A DNA stretch of 64,000 nucleotides from Terfezia claveryi. Its lineage: Eukaryota > Ascomycota > Pezizomycetes > Pezizales > Pezizaceae. The stretch spans positions 62,001-126,000 of the forward strand of contig WHUX01000127.1 in NCBI GenBank assembly GCA_015179025.1. The letters are read 5' to 3'. The position numbers were made by a program, and so were the translations under genes. Under the pieces are notes generated by a model. That model was not told where the DNA came from. It did not search any database and saw only the letters and a program-made list of their open reading frames with translations. Below are positions 54,975 to 63,540 of the stretch, piece by piece (the stretch's first letter is position 1; each line of letters opens with the position of its first letter).

Positions 54975-55060
54975 GAAAGGATGAATCGAACCTCTGACCT
55001 GCCAATTATAATAAACTTGAACTAAAAACCCAATCCACTACACCATAAACAAGTAATAAT
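54975..55060 (-). other. tRNA-like Pol III promoter module in copy 2
   Basis: Minus strand: TATGGTGTAGTGGATTGGG (A-box-like) and CAGAGGTTCGATTCATCC (B-box-like) ~40 bp apart, homologous to the module at 21960-22055. No complete cloverleaf. Confidence 0.5.
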
Positions 55061-55524
55061 TATAATACTTAACTAAGCAATATAATCTATAAGATATAAA
55101 CTTGATATAAGCATTATATATTCAATTATTATCAATCATAGTAGGTTGCGGGGGGTTTGTGCTAACAAACTAGTCTAGCATAGTCTCGATCAGACCCTCG
55201 TAGAGTTTAGCAGCAATATAGTCTTATCTACATAGAATATAGGTGCTGTTATTACAAGTTGAGTTTATATTCTAGTTATCTGTAAGTCTTATTAAATAGA
55301 CTAGGACCCTACTACCAATATTTTATTTGACTTTTGATCTAGGAACTCCGATGTATAGGAATACAATATGAAATAAGTAGATAGCTGTTTGTAATTTGTT
55401 CATATCTCACGTATCACATCACATTGATTATCCACTTCAATATTATAATTTCGTAATCCTCTTGTTTTCCCAATCTAGTAATTTTATTTAGTTATGCCAA
55501 GCTTACTACAAGTAACAAGCTAGC

Positions 55525-55605
55525 ACAATGCCAAGCCCGCCCAGTGCCAAGCCCGCCAGTGCCAAGCCCGCTCAGTGCCAAGCCCGCACAGGTTTAGGGT
55601 AAGAC
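55525..55605. repeat. ~17-bp tandem repeat (GTGCCAAGCCCGCYCA), 4 units
   Basis: Near-perfect units inside the nested transposon's right half. The first copy of the transposon has no such expansion. Confidence 0.85.
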
Positions 55606-55626
55606 AGAGGCTAGTCTCGTTACAGA

Positions 55627-55780
55627 GGCTGGATGGATAGCGTCTTAAATTAGCCAGCTTAAGACGCCGCAGAGGCTGGATGCGATAGCGTCTTAAATCG
55701 GCCAGCTTAAGACGCTGCAGAGGCTGGATGCGATAGCGTCTTAAATCAGCCAGCTTAAGACGCTGCAGAGGCTGGATCTT
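55627..55780. repeat. ~47-bp tandem repeat with inverted boxes, 3 units
   Basis: Unit: GAGGCTGGATGCGATAGCGTCTTAAATCGGCCAGCTTAAGACGC. Each contains GCGTCTTAA...TTAAGACGC, so each folds as a hairpin. The transposon's left arm and the other copy carry single versions. Confidence 0.85.
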
Positions 55781-56089
55781 ATCAGATTCTATTCTCTATC
55801 TTCACTAAAGATGCGAGATTTCGAGAAGTCTCTGATGTATCTATAATAGTATAGTGGTGGGAAATTCAGTATGAGCTGGTATGAATACATATATGCACAT
55901 ATGTAAGAAACGTACACAAACCCCATTGTTCTTTGCTATTTTTATAAAAAGCGAACTACGGTTGACGCCAAGCTTAGCTAGAAAATTTGCGGTGGGGGGA
56001 TCCCCTGGGGTGCAGATAAGCTAAGAATAGGGGATTCGCAACGATCCCCTCATTCTTAGCTAATGTGACCCCTGCATGCCACAGGTGAG

Positions 56090-56285
56090 TATTAGAGCGA
56101 GTATGAGAGCGAGTATTGGAGCGAGTATTAGGGCAAGTCTTAGGGCGAGTATTGGAGCGAGTATTAGAGCGAGAATTGGAGCGAGTATTAGAGCGAGTAT
56201 TGGAGCGAGTATTAGAGCGAGAATTGGAGCGAGTATTAGAGTGAGTATTGTAGCAAGTGTTAGAGCGATTGAAGCAGCGAGTGCA
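56090..56285. repeat. 15-bp tandem array (GAGCGAGTATTGGA)
   Basis: About thirteen units of GAGCGAGTATTRGA. It is the insertion target of the nested transposon. Confidence 0.85.
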
Positions 56286-56344
56286 TGTTCTATATATATT
56301 TCTATTACTCAATACTTCTGTGTATATAATTATTAGCGAATACA

Positions 56345-56839
56345 ATGGATATTTCATCTGCGTGCATATTTAATGGCTGCAATAGTGGCTACGTACCTGG
56401 CTGTCGGGTGTGCATTGTAGAAGAGAGCGATAGTGAGCAATCCGTTGACAACGCCAGCCGTGGAACCTATAGCGTTGGGGACGAGCAGCCCGTTCCATGT
56501 TGCGTCCAAGAGGAGGGAGCATCTGCAAAGCGCATGTGTTGCGTCCCAGGCGTGGGAGCAAACTTGTGTTGCGTTCTAGGAGCAGAAGCACGATTGTGTG
56601 GCGTCCTGGACACGGGAACACCTGCCATAGGCGAGTGTTGCATCCCCGGAGCTGGAGCACAGTGCGTTGCGTCCCAAGCGCGGGCGCCAGCTGCTAGTGC
56701 ATCCCGACGCAAGAGGAGCAAGCATTGGCGTCCTGATCTTGAGTTTTCGTCCTGTGCGTCCTGTGCGTCCTGTGCGTCTGGACGCACAGGACGTAAACAC
56801 GATTTCTTGCTGATGTATCAGAGATTTTATATAGCCTAA
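56345..56839 (+). CDS. Cys-rich repeat-coded frame in right arm (doubtful gene)
   Basis: The 164-residue frame has repeated CCVPGVGA/CCVLGAEA/CCIPGAGA modules coded by a ~50-bp imperfect tandem repeat (GTTGCGTCCCAGGCGTGGGA), then a basic stretch and SCASCASCAS from the GTGCGTCCT repeat. There is no signal peptide (start MDISSACIFNGCNSG). The inverted left arm has no equivalent open frame. I think the frame is probably a product of the repeat. Confidence 0.25.
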   Translation: MDISSACIFNGCNSGYVPGCRVCIVEESDSEQSVDNASRGTYSVGDEQPVPCCVQEEGASAKRMCCVPGVGANLCCVLGAEARLCGVLDTGTPAIGECCIPGAGAQCVASQARAPAASASRRKRSKHWRPDLEFSSCASCASCASGRTGRKHDFLLMYQRFYIA

Positions 56840-56849
56840 TTTCCTCAAT

Positions 56850-57400
56850 CTTAGCTCTTACTCTATTTTCTTAACAAATAAACTTGTCTTATCTTATATC
56901 TAATAACCTCTTAGTAGGAATTCCAGTAGTTCTCAATCAGACTTTTATAGTTAGTCTATTTAGTATTATACTAACTATACTATCTCATAGTTATAATAAA
57001 GGTACAAGAGTCTAATTGAGACTAAATTAGAGACTACTTTTAAAACATATTTATTTAGTAGTCTAGTTATATGATCTCTCGGTACTAACTAGACTAGAAG
57101 ACCTATAGTACTGAATTTGGTAGTCTGGTTGGTACCAATTTGCTATGCATTTCAGCAAGTTACTGACCTTTGCCAAGCTACCAGGGGTCTAAGTTGGGTA
57201 GTGGTTACCAGATTAGGACTTCATTACCTTCCTTTTTTGGTAGCAGCAAGAGTTGCACAGCCACCATGATTCCGTTCCAGAACGACCCTTCAACCCACCC
57301 TAGCCTTACTGTAAAAACTAAGAAATTACTCCAGACTAGCCTTACTGCCCCTTTTTCCTAAACGCCAGCGTTCTGAAATACAGAAAACGCAGCTTGAGAG
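56850..57400. other. intergenic AT-rich, one recurrent motif
   Basis: No gene. TAGTCTGGTTGGTAC lies at 57121-57135. Confidence 0.45.
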
Positions 57401-57446
57401 TCGTCAAGATAAGGAGTTTCTACCTCTCGTTAGCTTCCCTTAAGTC

Positions 57447-57620
57447 TTACTTGATCCCTACTACCTCCCCATCCCACACCGTCGCCATGCTTCCTATACT
57501 AATTTTCCCCTTCACCTTGCCTCCTGTGGAGTACCACCCGCCTGCCACTCGGGCTTCCTTGCTTATGCTTCCATCCATATATATTAGCGCCGAATCCTCT
57601 CGAGTTTTTTTGGGGGGTGG
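57447..57620 (-). pseudogene. LINE RNase H start fragment
   Basis: ALIYMDGSISKEARVAGGWY, then TGGKVKGKISIGSMATVWDGEVVGIK matches the beginning of LINE RNase H (Asp-Gly-Ser, then Val-x-x-Glu-x-x-G-I region). It is truncated on both sides and abuts a plus-strand retroposon tail. Confidence 0.6.
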
Positions 57621-57672
57621 TTCACATGGTCCCCTTTCTAGGACAGCATATGAATGATGAGTTAAACAAAAA
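57600..57672 (+). mobile_element. eroded retroposon 3' tail, copy 12
   Basis: GGGGGGTGGTTCACATGGTCCCCTTTCTAGGACAGCATATGAATGATGAG followed by an A-rich end. Hairpin 2 is partly kept. Confidence 0.5.
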
Positions 57673-58044
57673 TATAATTTGGCTTTCATTGTGAGGTACC
57701 CATTTACTTCTATTGTTATTCTTATTAAAGAGGAATTTCTGTCAAAACTTGGTTATTCTCCTTGGCACAAAGCACTGGGAAATTCTAAAGGGGTCAGTGA
57801 ATAGCATTCATTCTTTCTAAAAAGGTCTATTAATCGGTATTCAGCCTAGCCTACATATGCCCGGAGTGAATAGGGGTAAATAAATGCAAAATTGGAATAC
57901 ATCAATTACAACGGCCTCCGGTTGCTACTAAATGAACAGTTTGACTCTAGACCTGTGGTCTAATCACACCATTCAATCGCGGGGAGTAGTTGATGAAGGA
58001 TTGATCGTAGCTTGCGGCAGACAATCATTTCTCCACCCATGTCA

Positions 58045-58584
58045 TTAAGGATTTTTTTGTTCAGCTTGGCACCATGGTTTATGGGTGTGGGCATCATTCA
58101 AAACATGTTTAGCCTCTAGGTCCGTGTAGGTAACAATGGTCATTCGGAGAGTCTGCTTCAATATTTTTTCAATTGCTTTCAGTGACGAGTACTCTCCCCA
58201 GACCATAGACACCCAAGATCGCCATTCATGTCTGGTACAGGATGCTGGGTGGTCATCCAAGCAAATACGGGGGTTCCGATTCGTCTCTGCTCCTGAATCT
58301 TCATCTGGGTCCGGGTATGGTATTTGTGGCCCAGTAGGTATGTTGAGAGCTGCCAGGAGTGTGTTAACCCGTCTAACACTAGGCCCCTGTGTCGGTGCTG
58401 TCTCAGGTAGTCCTAGAGGCCTCGGAATGCCGAGTGGATCCAAATGGACGCGCAGCTGCGTGATGGCTTGTTCTAGGGCTTGCCTGTGTGCGGGAATATC
58501 CCCTTCCATTGCTTCCCGTGCGAGTAGAAATGCACGACGCATCTGCTTTTCCTCAGCGGTCGGGATAGATCCTTCTGATGACAT
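58045..58584 (-). CDS. unidentified 179-residue protein
   Basis: Starts MSSEGSIPTAEEKQMRRAFL, with an amphipathic N-terminal helix region (residues ~10-50), a Pro-rich centre (LGIPRPLGLPETAPTQGP), acidic PDPDEDSGAE, and a helical C-terminal half with WRSWVSMVWGEYSSLKAIEKIL. The composition is protein-like and the frame is intact, but there is no family I recognise. A small gag-like protein or lineage-specific gene are both possible. The frame ends in an A7 run (GAACAAAAAAATCC). It is divergent to the 98-residue frame at 58912, with 327 bp between. Confidence 0.45.
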   Translation of the reverse strand: MSSEGSIPTAEEKQMRRAFLLAREAMEGDIPAHRQALEQAITQLRVHLDPLGIPRPLGLPETAPTQGPSVRRVNTLLAALNIPTGPQIPYPDPDEDSGAETNRNPRICLDDHPASCTRHEWRSWVSMVWGEYSSLKAIEKILKQTLRMTIVTYTDLEAKHVLNDAHTHKPWCQAEQKNP

Positions 58585-58911
58585 GTTAGGGTCTTTGAGA
58601 GCTGTGAAACTGGGTAGAGGCCGGTCATGCTAATTCGAAAGTGGATTATGCAACATATTACCATAACCGCGCTGGCCATGTTTATATTGATCGGCGATTT
58701 CTTTTTTTGGAGGGGGTCATTTATCTATACTTAGCCATATATAGCGGCTCTATCGAGACAAGAAAAACGGGTAGTCCCACTTGACCGCCCACTTCCACCT
58801 TATACATATTCCAGATTAATACATAGTAGTACACACTCACATACTCACTCACTAAAAAAAGTTCCAATTTTCCCGCTAGGTAAGCCAACAGAAAAAGCAA
58901 AAGCAACACTT

Positions 58912-59208
58912 ATGGCAAAACATAGCCCAAACATGAAAACGACAGAACTACTCTACGAATTGGTAGATGATCTCCTTGAGACATGTAAAATAATAACGCA
59001 TAAAAGCTATGTGTACACATGGCACGGACCGAATGGACATACACGGACCATCCCCATCTGGGTCAGGGAGCGTGTTTGCGCAAATGTTGTACTCCAGTGG
59101 GAAAATCAGGGCGTTACCGATATTAGCAACCTTCCGGAAAATGTGGGGGAAACTGTGCGCAGTTATGTGGACAGTGTATTACTCCAATGGAGTGCAGAGA
59201 GAGCGTAA
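58912..59208 (+). CDS. unidentified 98-residue protein
   Basis: MAKHSPNMKTTELLYELVDD, LETCKIITHKSYVYTWHGPNG, RTIPIWVRERVCANVVLQWE, and GVTDISNLPENVGETVRSYVDSVLLQW. This is a balanced globular composition without repeats. A second Met (58933) is an alternative start. There is no signal peptide or membrane segment. It is divergent to the 179-residue frame, so the two may share a promoter. Function unknown. Confidence 0.4.
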   Translation: MAKHSPNMKTTELLYELVDDLLETCKIITHKSYVYTWHGPNGHTRTIPIWVRERVCANVVLQWENQGVTDISNLPENVGETVRSYVDSVLLQWSAERA

Positions 59209-59504
59209 TTGGGAACCTGGATGTTTAAGTTGAATCATTTCTGCCTTCATTCTAGACTGAACAAAATCTTGGCTATAGGGTTAGTCTTCACCTTGTAAAT
59301 ACCAATATGAATGCGAATATTTTTTGTTATTAATATTAATTTGGAAAATTTTTAAGAGACTTCAAGAAGGGTGCGGACAGCGACAATACCGTGCAGGACG
59401 AGCCGAGCCCACTTGGTCCATCTCAACAACCAGGGGCTTCCTGTTAGTGATTGAATGCCGTACATTCATTCATTCCGCCCATGCCTTGCTATTCTACACG
59501 CAGC

Positions 59505-59680
59505 GACCTTCGGCCTGCAGATCTTAAGGCAAGCAACGGCAGCAACCTTCGGCCTACAGATCTTATGGCAAGCAACTGCCTTCTCAGGCATTGCGTGCTT
59601 CGGCCTTCACAGGCATTGCGTGCTCTGGCCTGCAGATCATATGGCAAGCATCGGCCTTCACAGGCATTGCGTGCTACTCA
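59505..59680. repeat. ~44-bp imperfect tandem repeat
   Basis: Recurring TTCGGCCTGCAGATCTTATGGCAAGCA and CTTCACAGGCATTGCGTGCT blocks, 3-4 units. Confidence 0.75.
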
Positions 59681-59924
59681 TATGTCCTTCTTCTTCTTCA
59701 CTTTCTTATGTACGTTCATTTATGTATATATATCTCGTTCGTTTCCTGTTGGATAGAGATAGAACAATCACATAACAACACATCTCTTCACTTCTATATA
59801 CTCTTCTCTACGTGACAATCTCACTTCGCTCATTCGTATTATCCTTCAGTGGACTTTTGGATCTCACTGCTGCCTATACCTCCCTCCTTTATCTCTTAAA
59901 CTTCCGTCGTCGGAGAAAACAGCG

Positions 59925-60250
59925 ATGTACAGAGCGGAACAAGCAGAGCATGAATATCTATTTTCTTTTCGGGCTCAATTGAAGTGAGCTACACGATCCC
60001 CAAGAGGGTCGAGTTTTGCTACGACGCCGGGCGATTTTTCTACGTTGCAACCGTGTTTACCGGCGGTGAATACAATAGCAAATTGGAGGCTCAGGTTTAC
60101 AGCATAGAGCAGCGCCAATCGCAGCGCAAGACCTTGGGTCACCTTCGGAGTGGGAAGTCAGAATTCTTCGAGGTATTAAACGAGGCTTTCCAGGAAAGCG
60201 CAAGAGTAAGGGTAAGGCTACTGGCTAGACAACAGGCCAAGGTATGAAAT
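59925..60250 (+). CDS. unidentified small protein, possibly spliced or frameshifted
   Basis: ATG at 59925 opens MYRAEQAEHEYLFSFRAQLK and closes after 20 codons. A different frame beginning GTGAGCTACACG continues as SYTIPKRVEFCYDAGRFFYVATVFTGGEYN...SIEQRQSQRKTLGHLRSGKSEFFEVLNEAFQESAR and ends at RQQAK just before GTATGA, a possible intron donor. Protein-like composition (basic, aromatic). Either a GT-AG intron or a one-base indel joins the two parts. No family recognised. Confidence 0.35.
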
Positions 60251-60457
60251 CCCGGATCCTGCGCAACTACCAACACCGTGCCATACACCCAGTGCTACAC
60301 TGCCTACGATCTCCAAGAAAAGATTAGTCTGAAAAGATTAGGTATGTGTAAGGTTCCCTTACATGAGACAGACTAGACTAGACCTCGGAGGGTATAGGTC
60401 GGACACGTGCGCATAGCCAAATAGGGAACCATGAGAGGACTAGCCTCGAGAACAGAA

Positions 60458-60650
60458 TATATTTTTTTTTTTTTTTTTTTTTAAAACTAGTTACTACCTA
60501 TGCGGCCCCGTTGGGGGGCCATGAGGAGCCACCCGGAAACCCGGGTGGATTGAAGGGGGAGGCAAGTTAATCTGCCGACCCCGCGCAAACTAAGTACATG
60601 GGTGGATGGGAGGCCCTATGCTGTCATTAATAGACTGGCTAAGGACCCGT
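60458..60650 (-). mobile_element. retroposon 3' tail, copy 13
   Basis: Minus strand: TTAATGACAGCATAGGGC, GGCAGATTAACTTGCC, perfect hairpin 1 (60529-60548), hairpin 2 in GGCCCC/GGGGCC form (60504-60520), GCATAGGTAGTAACTAG and a 20-base A run. No ORF1 on this strand. Confidence 0.8.
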
Positions 60651-61640
60651 GGGCCTGACTGAGCCTCCTATCCTGAAAGAAATGCCTGAACTAGGAGAAC
60701 TGGACTAATATATATATAGTGGGGAGGGGAGGAAGCTCCCTGGGAGAGGACGCAACAGAATAGAGCTTTTCTTGATGATAAGTTGACGTCCCCGGCTCCT
60801 ATGCCTTACAGTTGGTAGCAACATCTCGTTCTGAACGAGACCTATCTCTAGACACTCTTCACAGAAACCACTGACTCTCTTACCACATCTTCCATGAGAC
60901 AAAAGACAGAAGGAGGATCTCTACTCCCGTCATACTCACGAGCACGAAGCTTCACAGAACACTCGTTCTAAGCTGCTGAAGTCTCACTCCAAAGCAAGTT
61001 TGAAAAATCAAGCTCTCGATACCTACAAGATAAGGAGGCTGGCTGTTCTGACAATGACGTCACGACAGCATGCAAGGAAATCCTCCTACAAAGATCTCCA
61101 GAAACGCCCTGACAAGGGAGGAAGCCCTCGCCTTCAGAGCACAGTCAAGAATCCCCCGAACCCCACACAAAATTACGTCCGAATCAGAACCAGAATCTGA
61201 ATGGTCGAGATAATCAAATAGTGAACATAGCCAGTCCCCTAGACCACGCCGAGGAAAACATTCTAGAATACGCAGGCCAGGGGAGGACTCCACCCCCACT
61301 CCCACAGCACCCAACCAAAGCACTCTGGCAAGGATAATGGCACAAAACCACCGATAGTATTCAACGACACAACACAGTCCAAAAAGTGCGGATTCGTTCA
61401 CATCTCAACACACAGAAGGCCCCCGGGCACCAAAACAAGTCCATCAGATAGAGCCCGAGGCCGAGCTCACTATATCCCAATTCTATATTCCCAAGTCCAC
61501 ATCTTCATATCTTCCCCCGCCGTTCTAGTTCTGAAAACTCACGACATTCTGCAATTCTTCTGGCCCACACTGTATCGTGTGTTCGCCACGTAGACGGCAG
61601 AGTTATATTGATCACATCACCAGGTGCCAATCAGCAAAAA
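60650..61640 (+). mobile_element. LTR/PBS-like site and decayed gag-like sequence
   Basis: ACAGTTGGTAGCAACA (60808-60823), identical to 15818-15833, is followed by ATGAGACAAAAGACAGAAGG (60894) and a frame with stops: SLQSKFEKSSSRYLQDKEAG, KPSPSEHSQESPEPHTKLRP, then DILQFFWPTLYRV (~61540-61580). The last resembles the segment before the leader at 13.98 kb. It is probably the decayed 5' part of the unit that ends in the 61801 frame. Confidence 0.35.
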
Positions 61641-61656
61641 GATAACTCCCACACCG
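61636..61656 (+). promoter_or_regulatory. conserved leader motif upstream of the 579-residue frame
   Basis: AAAAGATAACTCCCACACCG: the same core as in the other retroposon copies, readable as K-D-N-S-H-T. It lies ~150 bp before the ATG at 61801. Confidence 0.55.
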
Positions 61657-61800
61657 AGCGCGGTCCAATAACGACTCGAAACCATACCACGCTAGCGGGG
61701 TATAGTTTGGACACGATCGATCACCCCATCGCCACACGCCACCCAGGGTTCACTACGCCACACTGTCACGTCACGTGCTATACAACTGCAGGGGACAATC

Positions 61801-63540
61801 ATGAGCCCAAGATGCATGTTCCATCCGGTCACTCCGGGCTGGAGGGATAGCGGTCGCCTGGTCGTTATCATAGGGGGCGTAGCTTACAGGACCCTAAACA
61901 GCTTTGATGCGTTTAGGGCAATAAAGGTCACACCAGAACGAATGAACACAACAATAGCTAAAGGCCATCAACTACTGGAATTGAACCTGGATGACCTCCC
62001 AGAGTTTACTAGAGAAGGTACATTGGACCAAATCAAAGAGGCCTTAAGAAATCCAACAATGGCAATCCTAGCACTAGACCCCGTAAACGAACAGATCAAG
62101 GACTCAATTACAGTATGCAACCACCCGGGTCTGTTATTCCCTAAGGAAATCGAAATCCCAGACTCACAAGAGTACACCGCCGCCACCGAAAGCTGGGAGG
62201 ACTCAGACTCGGACATAGGATCCGATAGCACAACTAAACCCATAACAAAACCAACCTGCAAGACCCCACCACTGACAACAACACCTGAGGAGGACGCACT
62301 CTCGCTAGGCTTCCTTCCCTATTCGGTAATCCGGGATTTACAGGAGGAAGATGATGCGGCAGCAATTTTCCATGATACAGTGGATTCAGATGATACACCT
62401 GTCCCGAGCCCAACGTTCCACCAATTCCCTAATAAGGCCCTAGATGACACCGCCTCCGAGGAAAGCAACACTTCGATAGCAGGATGGAACAAGTCAGTAA
62501 TGAATGATTGGGATAGCAAATGGGCCCTAGAAGGTGACTGCATTGACCAACTAGAAGTCCTAATCCAGAAGACAGTCACCGTGGGTGTAAAACAGATTGT
62601 CGAGGCCAGCAGGGTAGAGAAAGAGAGCATGGAGGCACATAGCGTAGTGCTGGTAAATATTGCCAATAATATTACAGGGCAGTTTGAAGCACAACTTATG
62701 GAAATTAAGGGAGCTCTCCAAAATTTAGCTGAGACACAGGAAGAGGCTACCAAACTATACTCTAAGCTCAGAAAGACTTTCAATGAACACATGAGGGCCC
62801 AGGGCACAGAACTAACTCTTATACAAGATCGATTTATGGCAGGTCTTAACACAGCAATAGCAGTGATTAGGAAGGAGGAAGCAGCATCCAGAGCAAAGGA
62901 TTCGGAAGACAAACTCAAGATATACGAGGCAATAGGGGAGCTACATAAAGATGTCAACACCATTAAAAAGATAATCGAAACATCCAAGCTATACCCATTT
63001 CAGGCTGGCAGGTCATCCTCTTTTTCGTTGGTCTTTGGAAGCTGCTCGACATCACCACCTTCACCACACTATATACTACCACCACCCCCCACAAGCACAC
63101 TACTACCAACTACAGAAGGACTACAGGGTCTAATCTCAACCCTTGTCTATGAAGTTATAGATCTCAGAAGCATCGAAGATACTTCCAGTCCTTCTCCTCC
63201 ACTACTAGCCTCCATAGAACTAGGACTACCTCTCCCTACCGGTACCATCTCGGCATCCCCAAAGGAGGATTCATTAATGGCAGGCAACTCTATTGCCTAC
63301 AATAAAGAAACCAGGAACCCCACCCTCAACTGTAGCCAGTACGCTCATAATGGCCCCCCATGGGAATGTGGAGGGGCCAAGGCCCTACCTTTAACCACTC
63401 CATTAGGTACCAACAAACCAATAGAGGAAGAGAGGGCCGTCCCTACATCAGAAAAGGCCTCAACGCCGCTCACAAAGGCAGCCACCACCTCCAAAACCCC
63501 CCAAAAACTGCAAGAGAGAAAAAAGATAAAGGAAAGGTAA
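61801..63540 (+). CDS. 579-residue coiled-coil protein, probably retroposon ORF1-like; in-frame stop then open continuation
   Basis: N-terminus MSPRCMFHPVTPGWRDSGRL, then a compact region (VVIIGGVAYRTLNSFDAFRA ... NPTMAILALDP, residues ~20-100). An acidic/Thr linker follows (SWEDSDSDIGSDST), then a long predicted helix (residues ~250-400: LIQKTVTVGVKQIVE, ALQNLAETQEEATKLYSKLR, IYEAIGELHKDVNTIKKII). The tail is Ser/Pro/Thr-rich. The architecture (disordered, coiled coil, no enzyme motifs) fits a LINE ORF1 or gag-like structural protein, but the C-terminal domain of the 34859 protein is absent. The TAA at 63538 is followed by 78 further codons in the same frame (63541-63774) before TAA at 63775. 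The frame is unusually long and clean for this window. Confidence 0.5.
   Translation: MSPRCMFHPVTPGWRDSGRLVVIIGGVAYRTLNSFDAFRAIKVTPERMNTTIAKGHQLLELNLDDLPEFTREGTLDQIKEALRNPTMAILALDPVNEQIKDSITVCNHPGLLFPKEIEIPDSQEYTAATESWEDSDSDIGSDSTTKPITKPTCKTPPLTTTPEEDALSLGFLPYSVIRDLQEEDDAAAIFHDTVDSDDTPVPSPTFHQFPNKALDDTASEESNTSIAGWNKSVMNDWDSKWALEGDCIDQLEVLIQKTVTVGVKQIVEASRVEKESMEAHSVVLVNIANNITGQFEAQLMEIKGALQNLAETQEEATKLYSKLRKTFNEHMRAQGTELTLIQDRFMAGLNTAIAVIRKEEAASRAKDSEDKLKIYEAIGELHKDVNTIKKIIETSKLYPFQAGRSSSFSLVFGSCSTSPPSPHYILPPPPTSTLLPTTEGLQGLISTLVYEVIDLRSIEDTSSPSPPLLASIELGLPLPTGTISASPKEDSLMAGNSIAYNKETRNPTLNCSQYAHNGPPWECGGAKALPLTTPLGTNKPIEEERAVPTSEKASTPLTKAATTSKTPQKLQERKKIKER

Larger units (their letters stand above)
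54457..56087. mobile_element. 1.63-kb TIR transposon, copy 2, with 8-bp target duplication
   Basis: AGTATTAG lies immediately outside both ends (54449-54456 and 56088-56095). The arms (54457-54905 and ~55600-56087) are inverted copies beginning CACCTGTRGCATRCAGGGG, with an internal hairpin AAGCTAAGAATGAGGGGATC / GATTCCCCTATTCTTA-type. An 8-bp duplication fits hAT-like and a few other superfamilies. No transposase frame is present, so it is non-autonomous. It inserted into the GAGCGAGTATTA minisatellite. Confidence 0.85.
49840..56821. mobile_element. 7-kb minisatellite island bounded by ~500-bp inverted arms
   Basis: The left arm (49840-50330) and right arm (56280-56821) are inverted copies. 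They share TACATCAGCAAGAAA at the outer ends, GCGTCCTGTGCGTCTGGACG repeats, GTAGCCACTATTG(T/C)AGCCATT, and GAAATATCCATTGTATTCGC with TATATACACAGAAGTATT at the inner ends. Between them lie at least seven different tandem arrays and a nested transposon. No transposase was seen and no target duplication was evident. Confidence 0.65.

Noticed and set aside
58045..58065. Programmed frameshift at the A7 run near the end of the 179-residue frame
   Set aside because: The alternative frame adds only about ten codons, so there is no sign of a fused downstream protein.
61968..62987. Minus-strand frames of 97 and 222 residues with hydrophobic segments
   Set aside because: Antisense shadows of the 579-residue plus-strand frame, which has better composition and a coiled coil.
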